A stretch of DNA of 64,000 nt from CAZAYP01 sp964489425 [NCBI: uncultured Verrucomicrobiota bacterium] (GTDB taxonomy: Bacteria; Verrucomicrobiota; Kiritimatiellia; RZYC01): the NCBI GenBank assembly GCA_964489425.1, contig CAZAYP010000008.1, positions 1 through 64,000 on the forward strand, given 5' to 3'. The stretch's first letter is position 1. The number at the start of each line of letters is the position of its first letter. The translations under genes and the position numbers were made by a program. Under the pieces are notes generated by a model. The model was given only the letters and a program-made list of their open reading frames with translations. It had not been told where the DNA came from and ran no database searches. Positions 24,373-32,953 of the stretch are shown one piece after another.

Positions 24373-27300
24373 TCATTCCAGCAGCAGGATGGAAATGGCG
24401 GCCGGGACCCCGCCAGAGCGCGTGCGGAACTGCAACGTCATTGCAAAAGCGCCGGTTTGCGCGCCCGTCGTGGCGGGCAGAATGCAGATGTAATACGGGC
24501 TTTGGGCGGTGGTGAAGGTCAGGGGCGCGGCGGCCGTGCCCTCGGCCAGCAGGGTGGCGTTATCCGCCCCATACACGCGGACAATGAAGGTGGCGGGCGT
24601 GTTGGCAAACGCCAGGGTGTACGGGCCGACCACCTGGTTGGTGTCCACCGCCACCTGGTACCAGGCGGCGAATCCCGGCTGGTTGATGGCGCCGGTGATG
24701 GTGGTGGCCGACATAACGATTTCGGGCGCCGGCCCGAACAGGTAGCCGGCGTAACGAATGTGTTCCTGCCCGCCGATGGTTTCCGCCTGCAAGGCCGAGT
24801 CGCCGCGGTTGTTGAGGCCCGGGATCCAGGCGAGGGTGTCGCTGACGGGGGCCACGGCTCGGGAAACCACGTAGCCGCCGGTTTCCACGTAAAGAACGCC
24901 GTTGGTCTGGCGCAGGTGCAAATCGGGTGGCACGCCGATAGCGCGAAGAAAGTCGTAGGCCGGCAAGTTGCGCAACATCCAGGTGTTGCCGACGCGGTTG
25001 GACCAAGCCGCGGGCACGGGCGGTGGCTGGAAGCGGTCGGACAAGACGTGTTGACTGACGGTTGCGGGGCTGGCCTGGCGATACAGCACGACGTCGCGGC
25101 CGTGAAGGTTGGTGAACGCCAGCGCGACCGTCGGCGCGGCATCGGCCATGAACCAGCCGTCGGTGCGGCAGACCAGGTTGCTGAGCGCGCGTCCGTTGTG
25201 CGGAACATCCATCTGGTAGGTGAGCGTCAGGGTATGGGTGTCGGCGCGCACCAGGTCGAACGCGGTGCTGCCGGCGTAAACGCCCGTCAGCGCCGCGAGC
25301 TGTTCCGCCGTGACCGGCGCGATATTGGTCGGGAAAACGGCCGGGTTCGTGGGCCAGGTGATGCCGGTCTTGTCCAGCAAGGCATGTTGCAGGGCGAGGA
25401 TGGCGGCCGGATCGGCCAGTTCGCCGGTAGAGTTGGCGACCACCGCGACCCCGAGCTCATGGTCGGCCAGGATGGCGAGGTTGGCTGAGTAAGTAACCGT
25501 AGCCCCGTTTTTCCAGTAGTTTCTGCCGGCGTAGTTGAGCTGCGGGTCGCCGACCTGGTCCCAACCCAGCCCCATGTTATCCGTAGTGAACGGGTCATAC
25601 AGGGAGTTTGTCGCCTGGCCCGCGGTCATGGCCGCCAGGGTCTGGGTGGCGATAACCGGCGACGGCACGGCGAACAGGGCGCTGATGAATTTGGCCATAT
25701 CCGTGGGCCGGCTGTACATGCTCCCGGTGCCGTAGATTTCCACGTATTCGTGCGGTACCCGCTGGCCGCCGATATAGGAGGGCGCAAGGTTGTTGGAGAT
25801 CGCCGGCTTGTCGAACTTGTAGGACGTGGCGCGCATGCCGAGCAGATCGAAGATGTTGTCATTGACGACCTGGTCAAAGGGATGGCGGTCACCGGAAGCG
25901 CGTTCGGCGGCCTCTTCGATGATGCCCTCCAGCAACACGAAGCCTGCATTGCAATAGGACGCGATCGTGCCGGGCTCGAAGATGGGATAGGTTTGGGCCA
26001 GATCGTTGGTGACGTTCCCATAGCCCAGCCCCAGCGGTTGGGTAAGGAACGCGCCGCGCAGGAGATCGCCGGGCAGGCCGGAATGGTGGGCCAGCAGGTC
26101 GCGCGTGGTGATGGACCGCGCGCCCGGGTTGCGCGCTTTCCAGCCAACGCCGGGCGTGTAGTTGGTGAACGGCGCCTCGATGTCGAGCCATCCTTTTTCC
26201 GCGTATTGCAGCGCGGCCGCCGCCGTGAACGTCTTCGAGACCGAGCCGATATGGAAAACCGTGTTGGTCGTGACCGGCTGCTGCGCTTCGACGTCGGCGC
26301 AGCCGAACCCCTGCGCCCAGACAATTTCCTGGCCGTCCACCAGGGCGATGGCGGCGCCCGGAATCCCGGCCGTCGCCATTTGATTGGCGATCCAGGCGGA
26401 CACGCAGGCAATGGTGTTGGTGTAGCCGGTTTCGACTTCCCACGAAATCACGTTGGTGGCGGTCCCGTAAGCGTTTTGGGCCGTGACCGTGAGGGAATGG
26501 ATTCCGATGGCGTAGGTCACGCCGGTGATCTGGCCGAACGCCGGATCGTAGCCCATGCCCGCCGGCAGGCCCGTGATGACCCAGTGGGTGGGAAAGTTGC
26601 AGGCTGACAGCTGGAAGCGGAAGTCGTGTCCCTGGCGCGTGGGCCAAAGTTCCGGGCGGATGGTCGGCGGCTGCCGCCCCAGCGTCCCGGCGGCGTAACC
26701 CATGGCATTTTTCAGGAGCGCGCCGGCGCTGCGCAGGGTGTATAACGAGGCCGGCAGGCGGTCGTCATCGTACTGGCCGTTGAGGACAGCGGAAACGCGG
26801 ACGCCCGTGTTGGTGTCGACGTGGGCGGTGGACAGGGCCCCCCACATGATGCCATCGTGGCCCCAGCCGAGCCCGTTCATCAGGCTGCAGCCGCGGCCGT
26901 AGTAATCCTGCCCGGTCGGGCTGATTCTATCCATCATCTGCGCGTGGGTTGCGGCGGTGAGCAGGTTGGTGGCCAGGAAGAAACCGTGGGTCATGTCCAG
27001 CAAATCCTGCAGCGTGGCCTCGATGCTGCCGCAGCCGAACTCGGCGGACGGGCACCAGACCGAGCGGTCCTGGAACGCGCCGTGGAGCAGCATGTAGGTG
27101 TTCACGGCGGGTGCGGGAACCGTGGCCTGGCTGTTGTACGGAACAACCGTGTCCGCCAGGCCCAGCGGCGCGAGAATATGGTCGCGCACGAAAGCCTGGT
27201 AGTTGGTGCCGCTCACATTTTCAACCATGCGCGCGAGAATGTTGTAGCCCGTATCGGTGTAATGGTACGCCGTGCCGGGCTCGAACATGAGGTCGGGATA

Positions 27301-29895
27301 CATGTAGGCGGCGACATCCACAATCTCTTCCACCGTGAACTCCAGCAGGGGGTCGGCCTCCATCTTGTCGTCGATCCAGATGGTATTGTTGGCGTCGGGC
27401 AGGCCGGACCGGTGTTCCAGCAGTTGTTCGACCGTGATATCCCGGCCGCGCGGCACGTCCAGTTCGGCCACGTAGTTGGTGATGCAGTCGGCGATGTTCA
27501 GCCGCCCGCGCTGCTGCAGCAGGAAAATAGCCGCGGCCGTGTAGGTTTTGGAAATGCTGGCAATATGGAACCGCTCATGGCCCGCCAGCAGCACGGAGCC
27601 GTTGGTCGAGGGCGGGCTGATGCGCGCGTAGCCCTCGGCCAGCACGATCGCCGGGAACCCGGGCTCCTGCACGGCCACGCCAAAGCCCGGAATGAACGGG
27701 AACTGGACCAGCGTGCGCTGCATGGCCGCGCGCGTTTCGGTCACGTCCACGGCCTTGATCTGGAACCGCACGGGATCGGGCGCGGACACGGAGACCACCA
27801 CGGGGTCGCTGGCGGCAAATGCATATTCCACCTGGCCGGTGCCGGTGGCCACGCACCGGAACTCGTCGTTGAACACGCGCACCACGGCAGCCGCGGCATT
27901 GGTGGACAGCAGGAACACGACCGATTGGCCCGCGGCGGCCGGCTCATATGTGAACAGGGCATTGGTGTGAGCGGCCGCCACGCCCGCCGCCGCCACGGCG
28001 TTGGTGAGCGCCGGCAGGTCGTTGTAGCGTTGGAACCGATAACCGCCGAACCACAGGAACTCGCGGCCGGCCGCGTTGGTTTCGATGCGCACGCAGCTGT
28101 CCGCGCGCGTCAGGAGCCCGCCGACCATGGCCAGGCGGTCGTTGACCGGTTCCAGCACGGCCGTGCCGGCGAGCGCCAGGATGCCGTTGCCCTCCAGAAT
28201 GGCCTGCGCCGGCAAGGTTCCGGCCCCGTAGATCCAGTCATCGTAATACATGTTGTCCGCCACCCACGCGATGCCGGCGCGGTTCGACCAGGCCGCGGAA
28301 ATGGGCGCCAGGATGCAGCGGCTGGCGCTGATTTTCTCGGCGTACCCGCCATAGATCGCCTGGTCCCGCAGGCCGCCATCGGTCCCGTAGCTCAGGATCA
28401 GCGCGTGGCCGGCGATGTTAGTGAAGGCGAACTGCAGGTTGGTCTGGCCGGCCGGGTAAAAGCGGCCGTTGGTGTGCGGCTGGTACACGGCGGTCACCGC
28501 GGTGTTGTTCTGCGCGTCGCGAATGCAGGACAACGTCCCGTTGGTTTCGGCGATGAAGCGGTCCACGCCCGTGCCGGTGTTGTAATACCCCTCGATGGCC
28601 TGCAACTCCGCGTACGGCCACTGGGTCTCCGGCGTCTCGGGCAGCGCGGGGATGGGCGGGGGTTCCAGCCCGTCGCGCTCGCGCAGGGCGTTCTGGAGCA
28701 TGGTCCGGCCAACGGCCATGCAACTGTAATGGCTGGCATTGAAATTCACGAAGACGCCCAGCTGCCGGTCCGGCAGGATTTCCAGGAACGCGGTGGAGGT
28801 GCCGGTGTCGCCGGATTTCGCCCACGTGGCGCCGGCATAGCTCATCACCGGGTCGGCCACCGAATCGAGCCCCAGCCCCGGGATAAAGTAATTGTCGCGA
28901 TCCATGGGCGCGTTGGCGGGCCGGGCCATCTCGTCGAGCCGGGCCTGGGTGAGGACGTTGGACCCGCGGAACTGCCCGCCGCCCAGGATCATCATGATCA
29001 GCTGCGCCATGTCCAGCGGCCGCGAACAGGCGCCGCCCGTGGCGGCCATGTTGCCGATCATGAAGGGCGCGGGCGCGCCTCCGCCCTGGTAGGCCGTGGC
29101 CAGGTTGGCGGCGACCAGGGGCTTGTCGGGCAGGAACGACGAGTAGGGCATGTCGAGCGGGCCGAAAATGCGGGTTTCCGCCGCCGCCGAGAAATCCACG
29201 CCGTCGTGGCGCGTCACGATCTCGCCGACGATGTTGAACCCGCTGTTGCAGTAGCTGGCGATCCGCGCGGGCTGGTAGAGCGGGTAGTCGTCCTGCAAAT
29301 AATCGATCAGCCACGCGATGTAGCCCGGCCAGTATTGGGTGATGCCGAACGCGCCGTTGTAAAGGTCGCCCGGCAGGCCGGCATGGTGGTTGAGCATGCG
29401 CCGGGCGGTCCAGGCTTCCGGCTCGCCCGGGAACCGGCCGCGCAGCGTGAACTCGGGGATGTAGTGGTCGACGCAGGTGTCGAGATCGAGCGCGCCCTCG
29501 TCCACCAGTTGCTCGGCCATGATCGCGGTGATGAACTTGGACACCGAGCCGATCATCATCACGGTGTTGGTGGTGACCGGCCGCTGGCTGGCCAGGTCCG
29601 CCCAACCAAACCCCGCGGCCCAAACCACCCGCTGGCTCTCGACCAGCGCCACCGTGACCCCGGGGATCGCATACTGCGCCATCAGGTTGGTGATATACGC
29701 CGAGCAGATCGCGCGGGTGTTGGTAAACTCAAGGTCCGCCCCGCGGGCGGCGGCCGGCCCGCCCAGCCCCAGGGCCAGCCCCAAAACAAGTTTTCCAATG
29801 TTTGGAAAAACATCCCGAAAAGTTTCCAATGTTTGGAAAAGCCTGGCTGCCGCCGGGTCAACGGTCCGGGAACTGGTCACGGGTGTCTGCACGGT
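24373..29895 (-). CDS. Giant secreted protein with three beta-lactamase-like domains
   Basis: About 1840 residues with an N-terminal signal segment (GKLVLGLALGLGGPAAARGA). Three class C beta-lactamase/penicillin-binding-like serine hydrolase domains follow, each with SxxK and a tyrosine motif. Domain 1 has IGSVSKF and YCNSGF. Domain 2 has IASISKT and YTDTGY (Asn replaced by Asp). Domain 3 has IGSVSKT and YCNAGF. An Ig-like (He_PIG type) module precedes domain 3, and a beta-rich module ends the protein. Such enzymes can be esterases, peptidases or carboxypeptidases; beta-lactam resistance is not implied. The GTG at 29895 is chosen because AAGGAG lies eight bases upstream; ATG at 29910 is the alternative. 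Confidence 0.82.
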   Translation of the reverse strand, partial: TVQTPVTSSRTVDPAAARLFQTLETFRDVFPNIGKLVLGLALGLGGPAAARGADLEFTNTRAICSAYITNLMAQYAIPGVTVALVESQRVVWAAGFGWADLASQRPVTTNTVMMIGSVSKFITAIMAEQLVDEGALDLDTCVDHYIPEFTLRGRFPGEPEAWTARRMLNHHAGLPGDLYNGAFGITQYWPGYIAWLIDYLQDDYPLYQPARIASYCNSGFNIVGEIVTRHDGVDFSAAAETRIFGPLDMPYSSFLPDKPLVAANLATAYQGGGAPAPFMIGNMAATGGACSRPLDMAQLIMMILGGGQFRGSNVLTQARLDEMARPANAPMDRDNYFIPGLGLDSVADPVMSYAGATWAKSGDTGTSTAFLEILPDRQLGVFVNFNASHYSCMAVGRTMLQNALRERDGLEPPPIPALPETPETQWPYAELQAIEGYYNTGTGVDRFIAETNGTLSCIRDAQNNTAVTAVYQPHTNGRFYPAGQTNLQFAFTNIAGHALILSYGTDGGLRDQAIYGGYAEKISASRCILAPISAAWSNRAGIAWVADNMYYDDWIYGAGTLPAQAILEGNGILALAGTAVLEPVNDRLAMVGGLLTRADSCVRIETNAAGREFLWFGGYRFQRYNDLPALTNAVAAAGVAAAHTNALFTYEPAAAGQSVVFLLSTNAAAAVVRVFNDEFRCVATGTGQVEYAFAASDPVVVSVSAPDPVRFQIKAVDVTETRAAMQRTLVQFPFIPGFGVAVQEPGFPAIVLAEGYARISPPSTNGSVLLAGHERFHIASISKTYTAAAIFLLQQRGRLNIADCITNYVAELDVPRGRDITVEQLLEHRSGLPDANNTIWIDDKMEADPLLEFTVEEIVDVAAYMYPDLMFEPGTAYHYTDTGYNILARMVENVSGTNYQAFVRDHILAPLGLADTVVPYNSQATVPAPAVNTYMLLHGAFQDRSVWCPSAEFGCGSIEATLQDLLDMTHGFFLATNLLTAATHAQMMDRISPTGQDYYGRGCSLMNGLGWGHDGIMWGALSTAHVDTNTGVRVSAVLNGQYDDDRLPASLYTLRSAGALLKNAMGYAAGTLGRQPPTIRPELWPTRQGHDFRFQLSACNFPTHWVITGLPAGMGYDPAFGQITGVTYAIGIHSLTVTAQNAYGTATNVISWEVETGYTNTIACVSAWIANQMATAGIPGAAIALVDGQEIVWAQGFGCADVEAQQPVTTNTVFHIGSVSKTFTAAAALQYAEKGWLDIEAPFTNYTPGVGWKARNPGARSITTRDLLAHHSGLPGDLLRGAFLTQPLGLGYGNVTNDLAQTYPIFEPGTIASYCNAGFVLLEGIIEEAAERASGDRHPFDQVVNDNIFDLLGMRATSYKFDKPAISNNLAPSYIGGQRVPHEYVEIYGTGSMYSRPTDMAKFISALFAVPSPVIATQTLAAMTAGQATNSLYDPFTTDNMGLGWDQVGDPQLNYAGRNYWKNGATVTYSANLAILADHELGVAVVANSTGELADPAAILALQHALLDKTGITWPTNPAVFPTNIAPVTAEQLAALTGVYAGSTAFDLVRADTHTLTLTYQMDVPHNGRALSNLVCRTDGWFMADAAPTVALAFTNLHGRDVVLYRQASPATVSQHVLSDRFQPPPVPAAWSNRVGNTWMLRNLPAYDFLRAIGVPPDLHLRQTNGVLYVETGGYVVSRAVAPVSDTLAWIPGLNNRGDSALQAETIGGQEHIRYAGYLFGPAPEIVMSATTITGAINQPGFAAWYQVAVDTNQVVGPYTLAFANTPATFIVRVYGADNATLLAEGTAAAPLTFTTAQSPYYICILPATTGAQTGAFAMTLQFRTRSGGVPAAISILLLE
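29791..29839. promoter_or_regulatory. Tandem palindromes TTTTCCAA-TGT-TTGGAAAA, possible operator
   Basis: Two copies of an inverted repeat lie inside the 5' end of the giant hydrolase gene. Copy 1 (29791-29809) has perfect 8-base arms around TGT. Copy 2 (29823-29839) has perfect 7-base arms around the same TGT. Their centres are 31 bases apart, about three helical turns. The copies are read in different reading frames, which argues for DNA-level rather than protein-level conservation. Confidence 0.45.
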
Positions 29896-30004
29896 CCATT
29901 CTCCTTCCATGGCGCATTGATTGCACGCGGCGTCCACTGGACCAGAACCGGCCCGCTCCGTCAACGAAAACCGGCCCGCGCGCACGATCCGGCGGCATGG
30001 GAAA

Positions 30005-30104
30005 ATATTCCGGATGGGTTTCCTGGAATGAATCCTTGGCGGCTTCGCGTCTTGGCGAGAGAATATTCCGGATACGTTTCCCGCCACGGCGCCAAGCCGC
30101 AAAG
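30005..30104. repeat. Intergenic repeat element with direct and inverted arms
   Basis: Between the divergent giant hydrolase and macro-domain genes, ATATTCCGGATnnGTTTCC occurs at 30005-30023 and 30063-30081, in direct orientation. An inverted CGCCAAGnCGCnAAG pair lies at 30043-30057 and 30090-30104, with 13 of 15 positions matching. The arms resemble the CGAAG-rich arms at 2461-2615 and 40621-40800. The 320-base gap holds no other supported feature. Confidence 0.55.
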
Positions 30105-30218
30105 AAGGCCACGGACCGCACCAACACGTGGTTGAAGAAACCGGCCGCAATCGTGCTCGACACCATCGAAGACATGGGCGAAGGTCACGGTGGATTGCGG
30201 CAACATGACATGTCACCC

Positions 30219-30719
30219 ATGAAACCGGAAATCGTCCATGGCGACCTGCTGGACCAAGACGTTGAAGTCATTGTCAACGCCTGGAATCGCAACATCATCC
30301 CGTGGTGGTTGCTCCTGCCACAGGGGGTCTCCGGCGCCATCAAGGCGCGCGCCGGCCTGGGGCCTTTCTGGGAACTGGGCAAGCACGGCCCCATGCCCTT
30401 GGGCGCCGCGATCCTGACCGGCGCGGGGCGGTTGCCGTACAAGGGCATTATCCACGTAGCCGGCATCAATATGCTGTGGCGCGCGACGCGCAACTCCATC
30501 GAGAAGTCCGTGGCCAGTGCCATGCACATCGTGACGAGTCGGCGGTTTGCGTCCGTGGCCTTTCCCGTGATTGGTGCCGGCTCGGGGTCGTTCGATCCGG
30601 ATGCAGCGCTGGATCACATGCTGCGCGCCTTTGCCGGCATGGACGCCGCCGCGCGGGTGGTCATTGTGCGGTTCATGAAGCGCCAGAACACAGGGCTCGC
30701 CCACCCGCGTGAAGCCTGA
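30219..30719 (+). CDS. Macro domain (ADP-ribose-binding) protein
   Basis: A stand-alone macro domain of 166 residues. EIVHGDLLDQDVEVIVNAWN matches the N-terminal strand and the ADP-ribose adenine-binding Asp. QGVSGAIKARAG is the loop around the distal ribose, and FPVIGAGSGSFD is the second phosphate loop. Such proteins bind or hydrolyse ADP-ribose, ADP-ribose-1''-phosphate or O-acetyl-ADP-ribose. No ADP-ribosyltransferase lies beside it. The start is uncertain: ATG at 30210 and an upstream extension are in frame, and no clear Shine-Dalgarno is present. Confidence 0.85.
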   Translation: MKPEIVHGDLLDQDVEVIVNAWNRNIIPWWLLLPQGVSGAIKARAGLGPFWELGKHGPMPLGAAILTGAGRLPYKGIIHVAGINMLWRATRNSIEKSVASAMHIVTSRRFASVAFPVIGAGSGSFDPDAALDHMLRAFAGMDAAARVVIVRFMKRQNTGLAHPREA

Positions 30720-30876
30720 CCCGTATCGGCCGGATTATCAAAAAAAATATAGGGTTGCCTTGCCGGTCCTGTTTCTGTTAGAAGCGGCGCCATGTTGTGC
30801 AGCCATAGAGTCATGAGCCACCTTCCTGTTGGAGTTCCGGCTTATTAAATTGGATCCAGAGCGCGCGGCCATTGTC

Positions 30877-31764
30877 ATGAGCCAGAATACCGCAGAAACG
30901 ACCTGCGCGTCCTGCGGCCGGTTCATCGCCTCCTGGGAGCGGTGCCCGTTCTGTCGGCATTTCAATCCCAAGCGGCCCATCATCCGGCTCCTTAAATATA
31001 GCACCCCGATCCTCACGATCCTGGGCATCCTCCTGCTGGGGCACATGGGGCGCACGCAGGGCATCACGGAAGTCAAAATTGCCGCGCTGGGCCGCAAGAC
31101 CAACTTCGCCCAGGTGCAGATCAAGGGCCGGGTCAACGAGGAGGTCCGGTTCCACGCCGCAGACCCGGAATCCCTGATGGGGTCCAGCAGCCTCGAGTTC
31201 GAGGTGGACGACGGCACCGGCCTGATTCGCGTGCGCTGCTACGAGGAGCCCTACGAGAACCTGCTGGCCGCCGGCAAGATCCCGGGGTTCAACGACCGGG
31301 TGGCCGTGGTGGGCAACTACCAGTTCAAAGCCAAGCGGCAGTTTATGATCCTCGGCTCGCCGGACGATGTGCAAATTGAACGCCAGCAACCGGCCACCTA
31401 CACGCCCATCAACCAGTTGAACGACATCCGCATCAGCGAGTTTAGGCGGGTGAAGGTTGCCGGCCGGATCACGTCCGCCATCGAATCCGCGTTCGAGATA
31501 CAGGTCTGGCTCGAAGACCCGCAGGGTCGCAAGGCGCCGGTCAGCCTGTCGCCCAGCCTGCTCCAGGCGTATGGCTTGGATCCGGATAAATATATCGCGG
31601 ACATGCTCGCCAAGGATAACTACATCACGTGCGTCGGCACGCTGGACTGGTCAAAGAGCCGCAAAGGACCGTCATGGGTGCTGGTGCCGGCTGCTCCGGC
31701 GGACATCACCGTTGCCGACGAGCAGACTTGGAACAAGGAAAATGGCGGAACCCAACCAAATTAA
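30877..31764 (+). CDS. Zinc-ribbon membrane protein with OB-fold-like domains, copy 1
   Basis: A 295-residue protein. It has an N-terminal zinc ribbon (CASC and CPFC, residues about 10-27), one transmembrane helix (about 40-58) and a large region with beta-rich OB-like segments (KIAALGRKTNFAQVQIKGRV and RRVKVAGRITSAIES). The topology would place the ribbon in the cytoplasm and the OB-like part outside the membrane. The next gene has the same plan and overlaps this one by 23 bases, so the two are a cotranscribed pair, probably from duplication. The function is unknown. The ATG at 30877 is chosen over an upstream TTG. Confidence 0.6.
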   Translation: MSQNTAETTCASCGRFIASWERCPFCRHFNPKRPIIRLLKYSTPILTILGILLLGHMGRTQGITEVKIAALGRKTNFAQVQIKGRVNEEVRFHAADPESLMGSSSLEFEVDDGTGLIRVRCYEEPYENLLAAGKIPGFNDRVAVVGNYQFKAKRQFMILGSPDDVQIERQQPATYTPINQLNDIRISEFRRVKVAGRITSAIESAFEIQVWLEDPQGRKAPVSLSPSLLQAYGLDPDKYIADMLAKDNYITCVGTLDWSKSRKGPSWVLVPAAPADITVADEQTWNKENGGTQPN

Positions 31765-32944
31765 CTGTCCGAGCTGCGCCCGGCCCAATCCCGTGGATGC
31801 CAAACTGTGCCGTTTTTGCGGGGCCTCGATGGTAGAGCGCATCTCGTTGCGCTGGATGTATCTGGGCATTTTGATTCTTGTGGGGATCGCGCTGATCCAT
31901 ATCTACCTGTCCATGAGCCACCGGCCGGACTACACCGCGATCCACGAGTTGACCCCGGATAAAAATTTCGCGCGGGTGCGAGTTCTGGGCCGGGTCACGG
32001 ACGTCAAGGTGTCGCGCGATCGCTACAGCAACAGCACCATTCGGCTGGAGATCAAGGCCGAGAAGCTGGTGGACTTGCCCGCGGCGCAGCAGACCATCGC
32101 CATCAAGCTGGAAGGCGAACCGGCCGCCGATTACCTCGGCATGGAGACGCCGATCAATGCCGGCGACCTGGTTGACGTGGCCGCATCCCTGTACGCGGGC
32201 GACGATTTCCGGCACCTGAGCGCCAGCGGGGTGCAGTTCATCCGCGTGCTGGAGCGTGGGTCGCCGGTTGCGTTTAACGTGCCGGAGCCGGCCAACCAGC
32301 CGACCTTTACGGTGGCCCAATTGCTGGCCACGCCGGAACAGTATCGTGACCAGTGGGTGACCATCCCGCAGGCGATTGTCGTGGATGTGGCCACCCAGTG
32401 GCCCATCGTGCGCATCCAGGATCCTGGCCAGACCAACGAGCTGGTGGTGATGGGCTATGAAGGCAAGCCGGTGGTCACCGGAATGACGGTCAGCGTCCGC
32501 GGCCAGTTTATCCTATATGAAAAGAAGGGCTACTGGGAAATCAAGCCCCGCCGCGGCGACATGGAAGCCATCCGTCCGGCCAATCCGGCGGCTGCCTTGC
32601 CGGCGCCGGTCGCAAGTTCGGTAGCGGCCCGCCCGGCGGCCCCGGTGCTGAGCGTGGTCCAGTTGCTGGCGGCCCCGGAAACGTATCGCGACCGGTGGGT
32701 GACCGTGGCGCCCGTGGAAATCAGCAACGTGGCCACCAACTGGCCGATCATCCGCATCCACGATCCTGGCCAGACCAACGAGCTGGTGGTGATGGGGTAC
32801 GAGGGGCGTCCGCTGGCCACGGGAATGACCGTCCGGGTTAACGGGCAGTTCATCTTCTATGAAAAGAAGGGCTACTGGGAAATCAAGACCGCCCGGGGAC
32901 GTGAAGAGGCGGTTGCGCCTTTCCCGGTTGGCGCGGGCCAATGA
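31742..32944 (+). CDS. Zinc-ribbon membrane protein with OB-fold-like domains, copy 2
   Basis: A 400-residue relative of the preceding gene. It has a zinc ribbon (CPSC and CRFC), a transmembrane helix (LGILILVGIALIHIYL) and an OB-like segment (VRVLGRVTDVKVS). Two near-identical units of about 85 residues follow, each starting VxQLLAxPExYRDxWVT, carrying a DPGQTNELVVMGYEG core and ending EKKGYWEIK. The two units are separated by an Ala/Pro linker. AAGGA precedes the ATG. I do not recognise a named family; the OB-like reading is from pattern only. A TctA-like transporter gene starts nine bases downstream. Confidence 0.62.
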   Translation: MAEPNQINCPSCARPNPVDAKLCRFCGASMVERISLRWMYLGILILVGIALIHIYLSMSHRPDYTAIHELTPDKNFARVRVLGRVTDVKVSRDRYSNSTIRLEIKAEKLVDLPAAQQTIAIKLEGEPAADYLGMETPINAGDLVDVAASLYAGDDFRHLSASGVQFIRVLERGSPVAFNVPEPANQPTFTVAQLLATPEQYRDQWVTIPQAIVVDVATQWPIVRIQDPGQTNELVVMGYEGKPVVTGMTVSVRGQFILYEKKGYWEIKPRRGDMEAIRPANPAAALPAPVASSVAARPAAPVLSVVQLLAAPETYRDRWVTVAPVEISNVATNWPIIRIHDPGQTNELVVMGYEGRPLATGMTVRVNGQFIFYEKKGYWEIKTARGREEAVAPFPVGAGQ

Positions 32945-32953
32945 GAGGATGAT

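Noticed and set aside
24373-29895. Antibiotic resistance beta-lactamase
   Set aside because: The protein is a giant secreted multi-domain serine hydrolase with accessory modules. The fold alone does not show beta-lactam hydrolysis.
26821-30135. Long plus-strand open frame opposite the triple serine hydrolase
   Set aside because: Composition is low-complexity Arg/Gly/His and there are no domains, whereas the minus frame has three SxxK domains.
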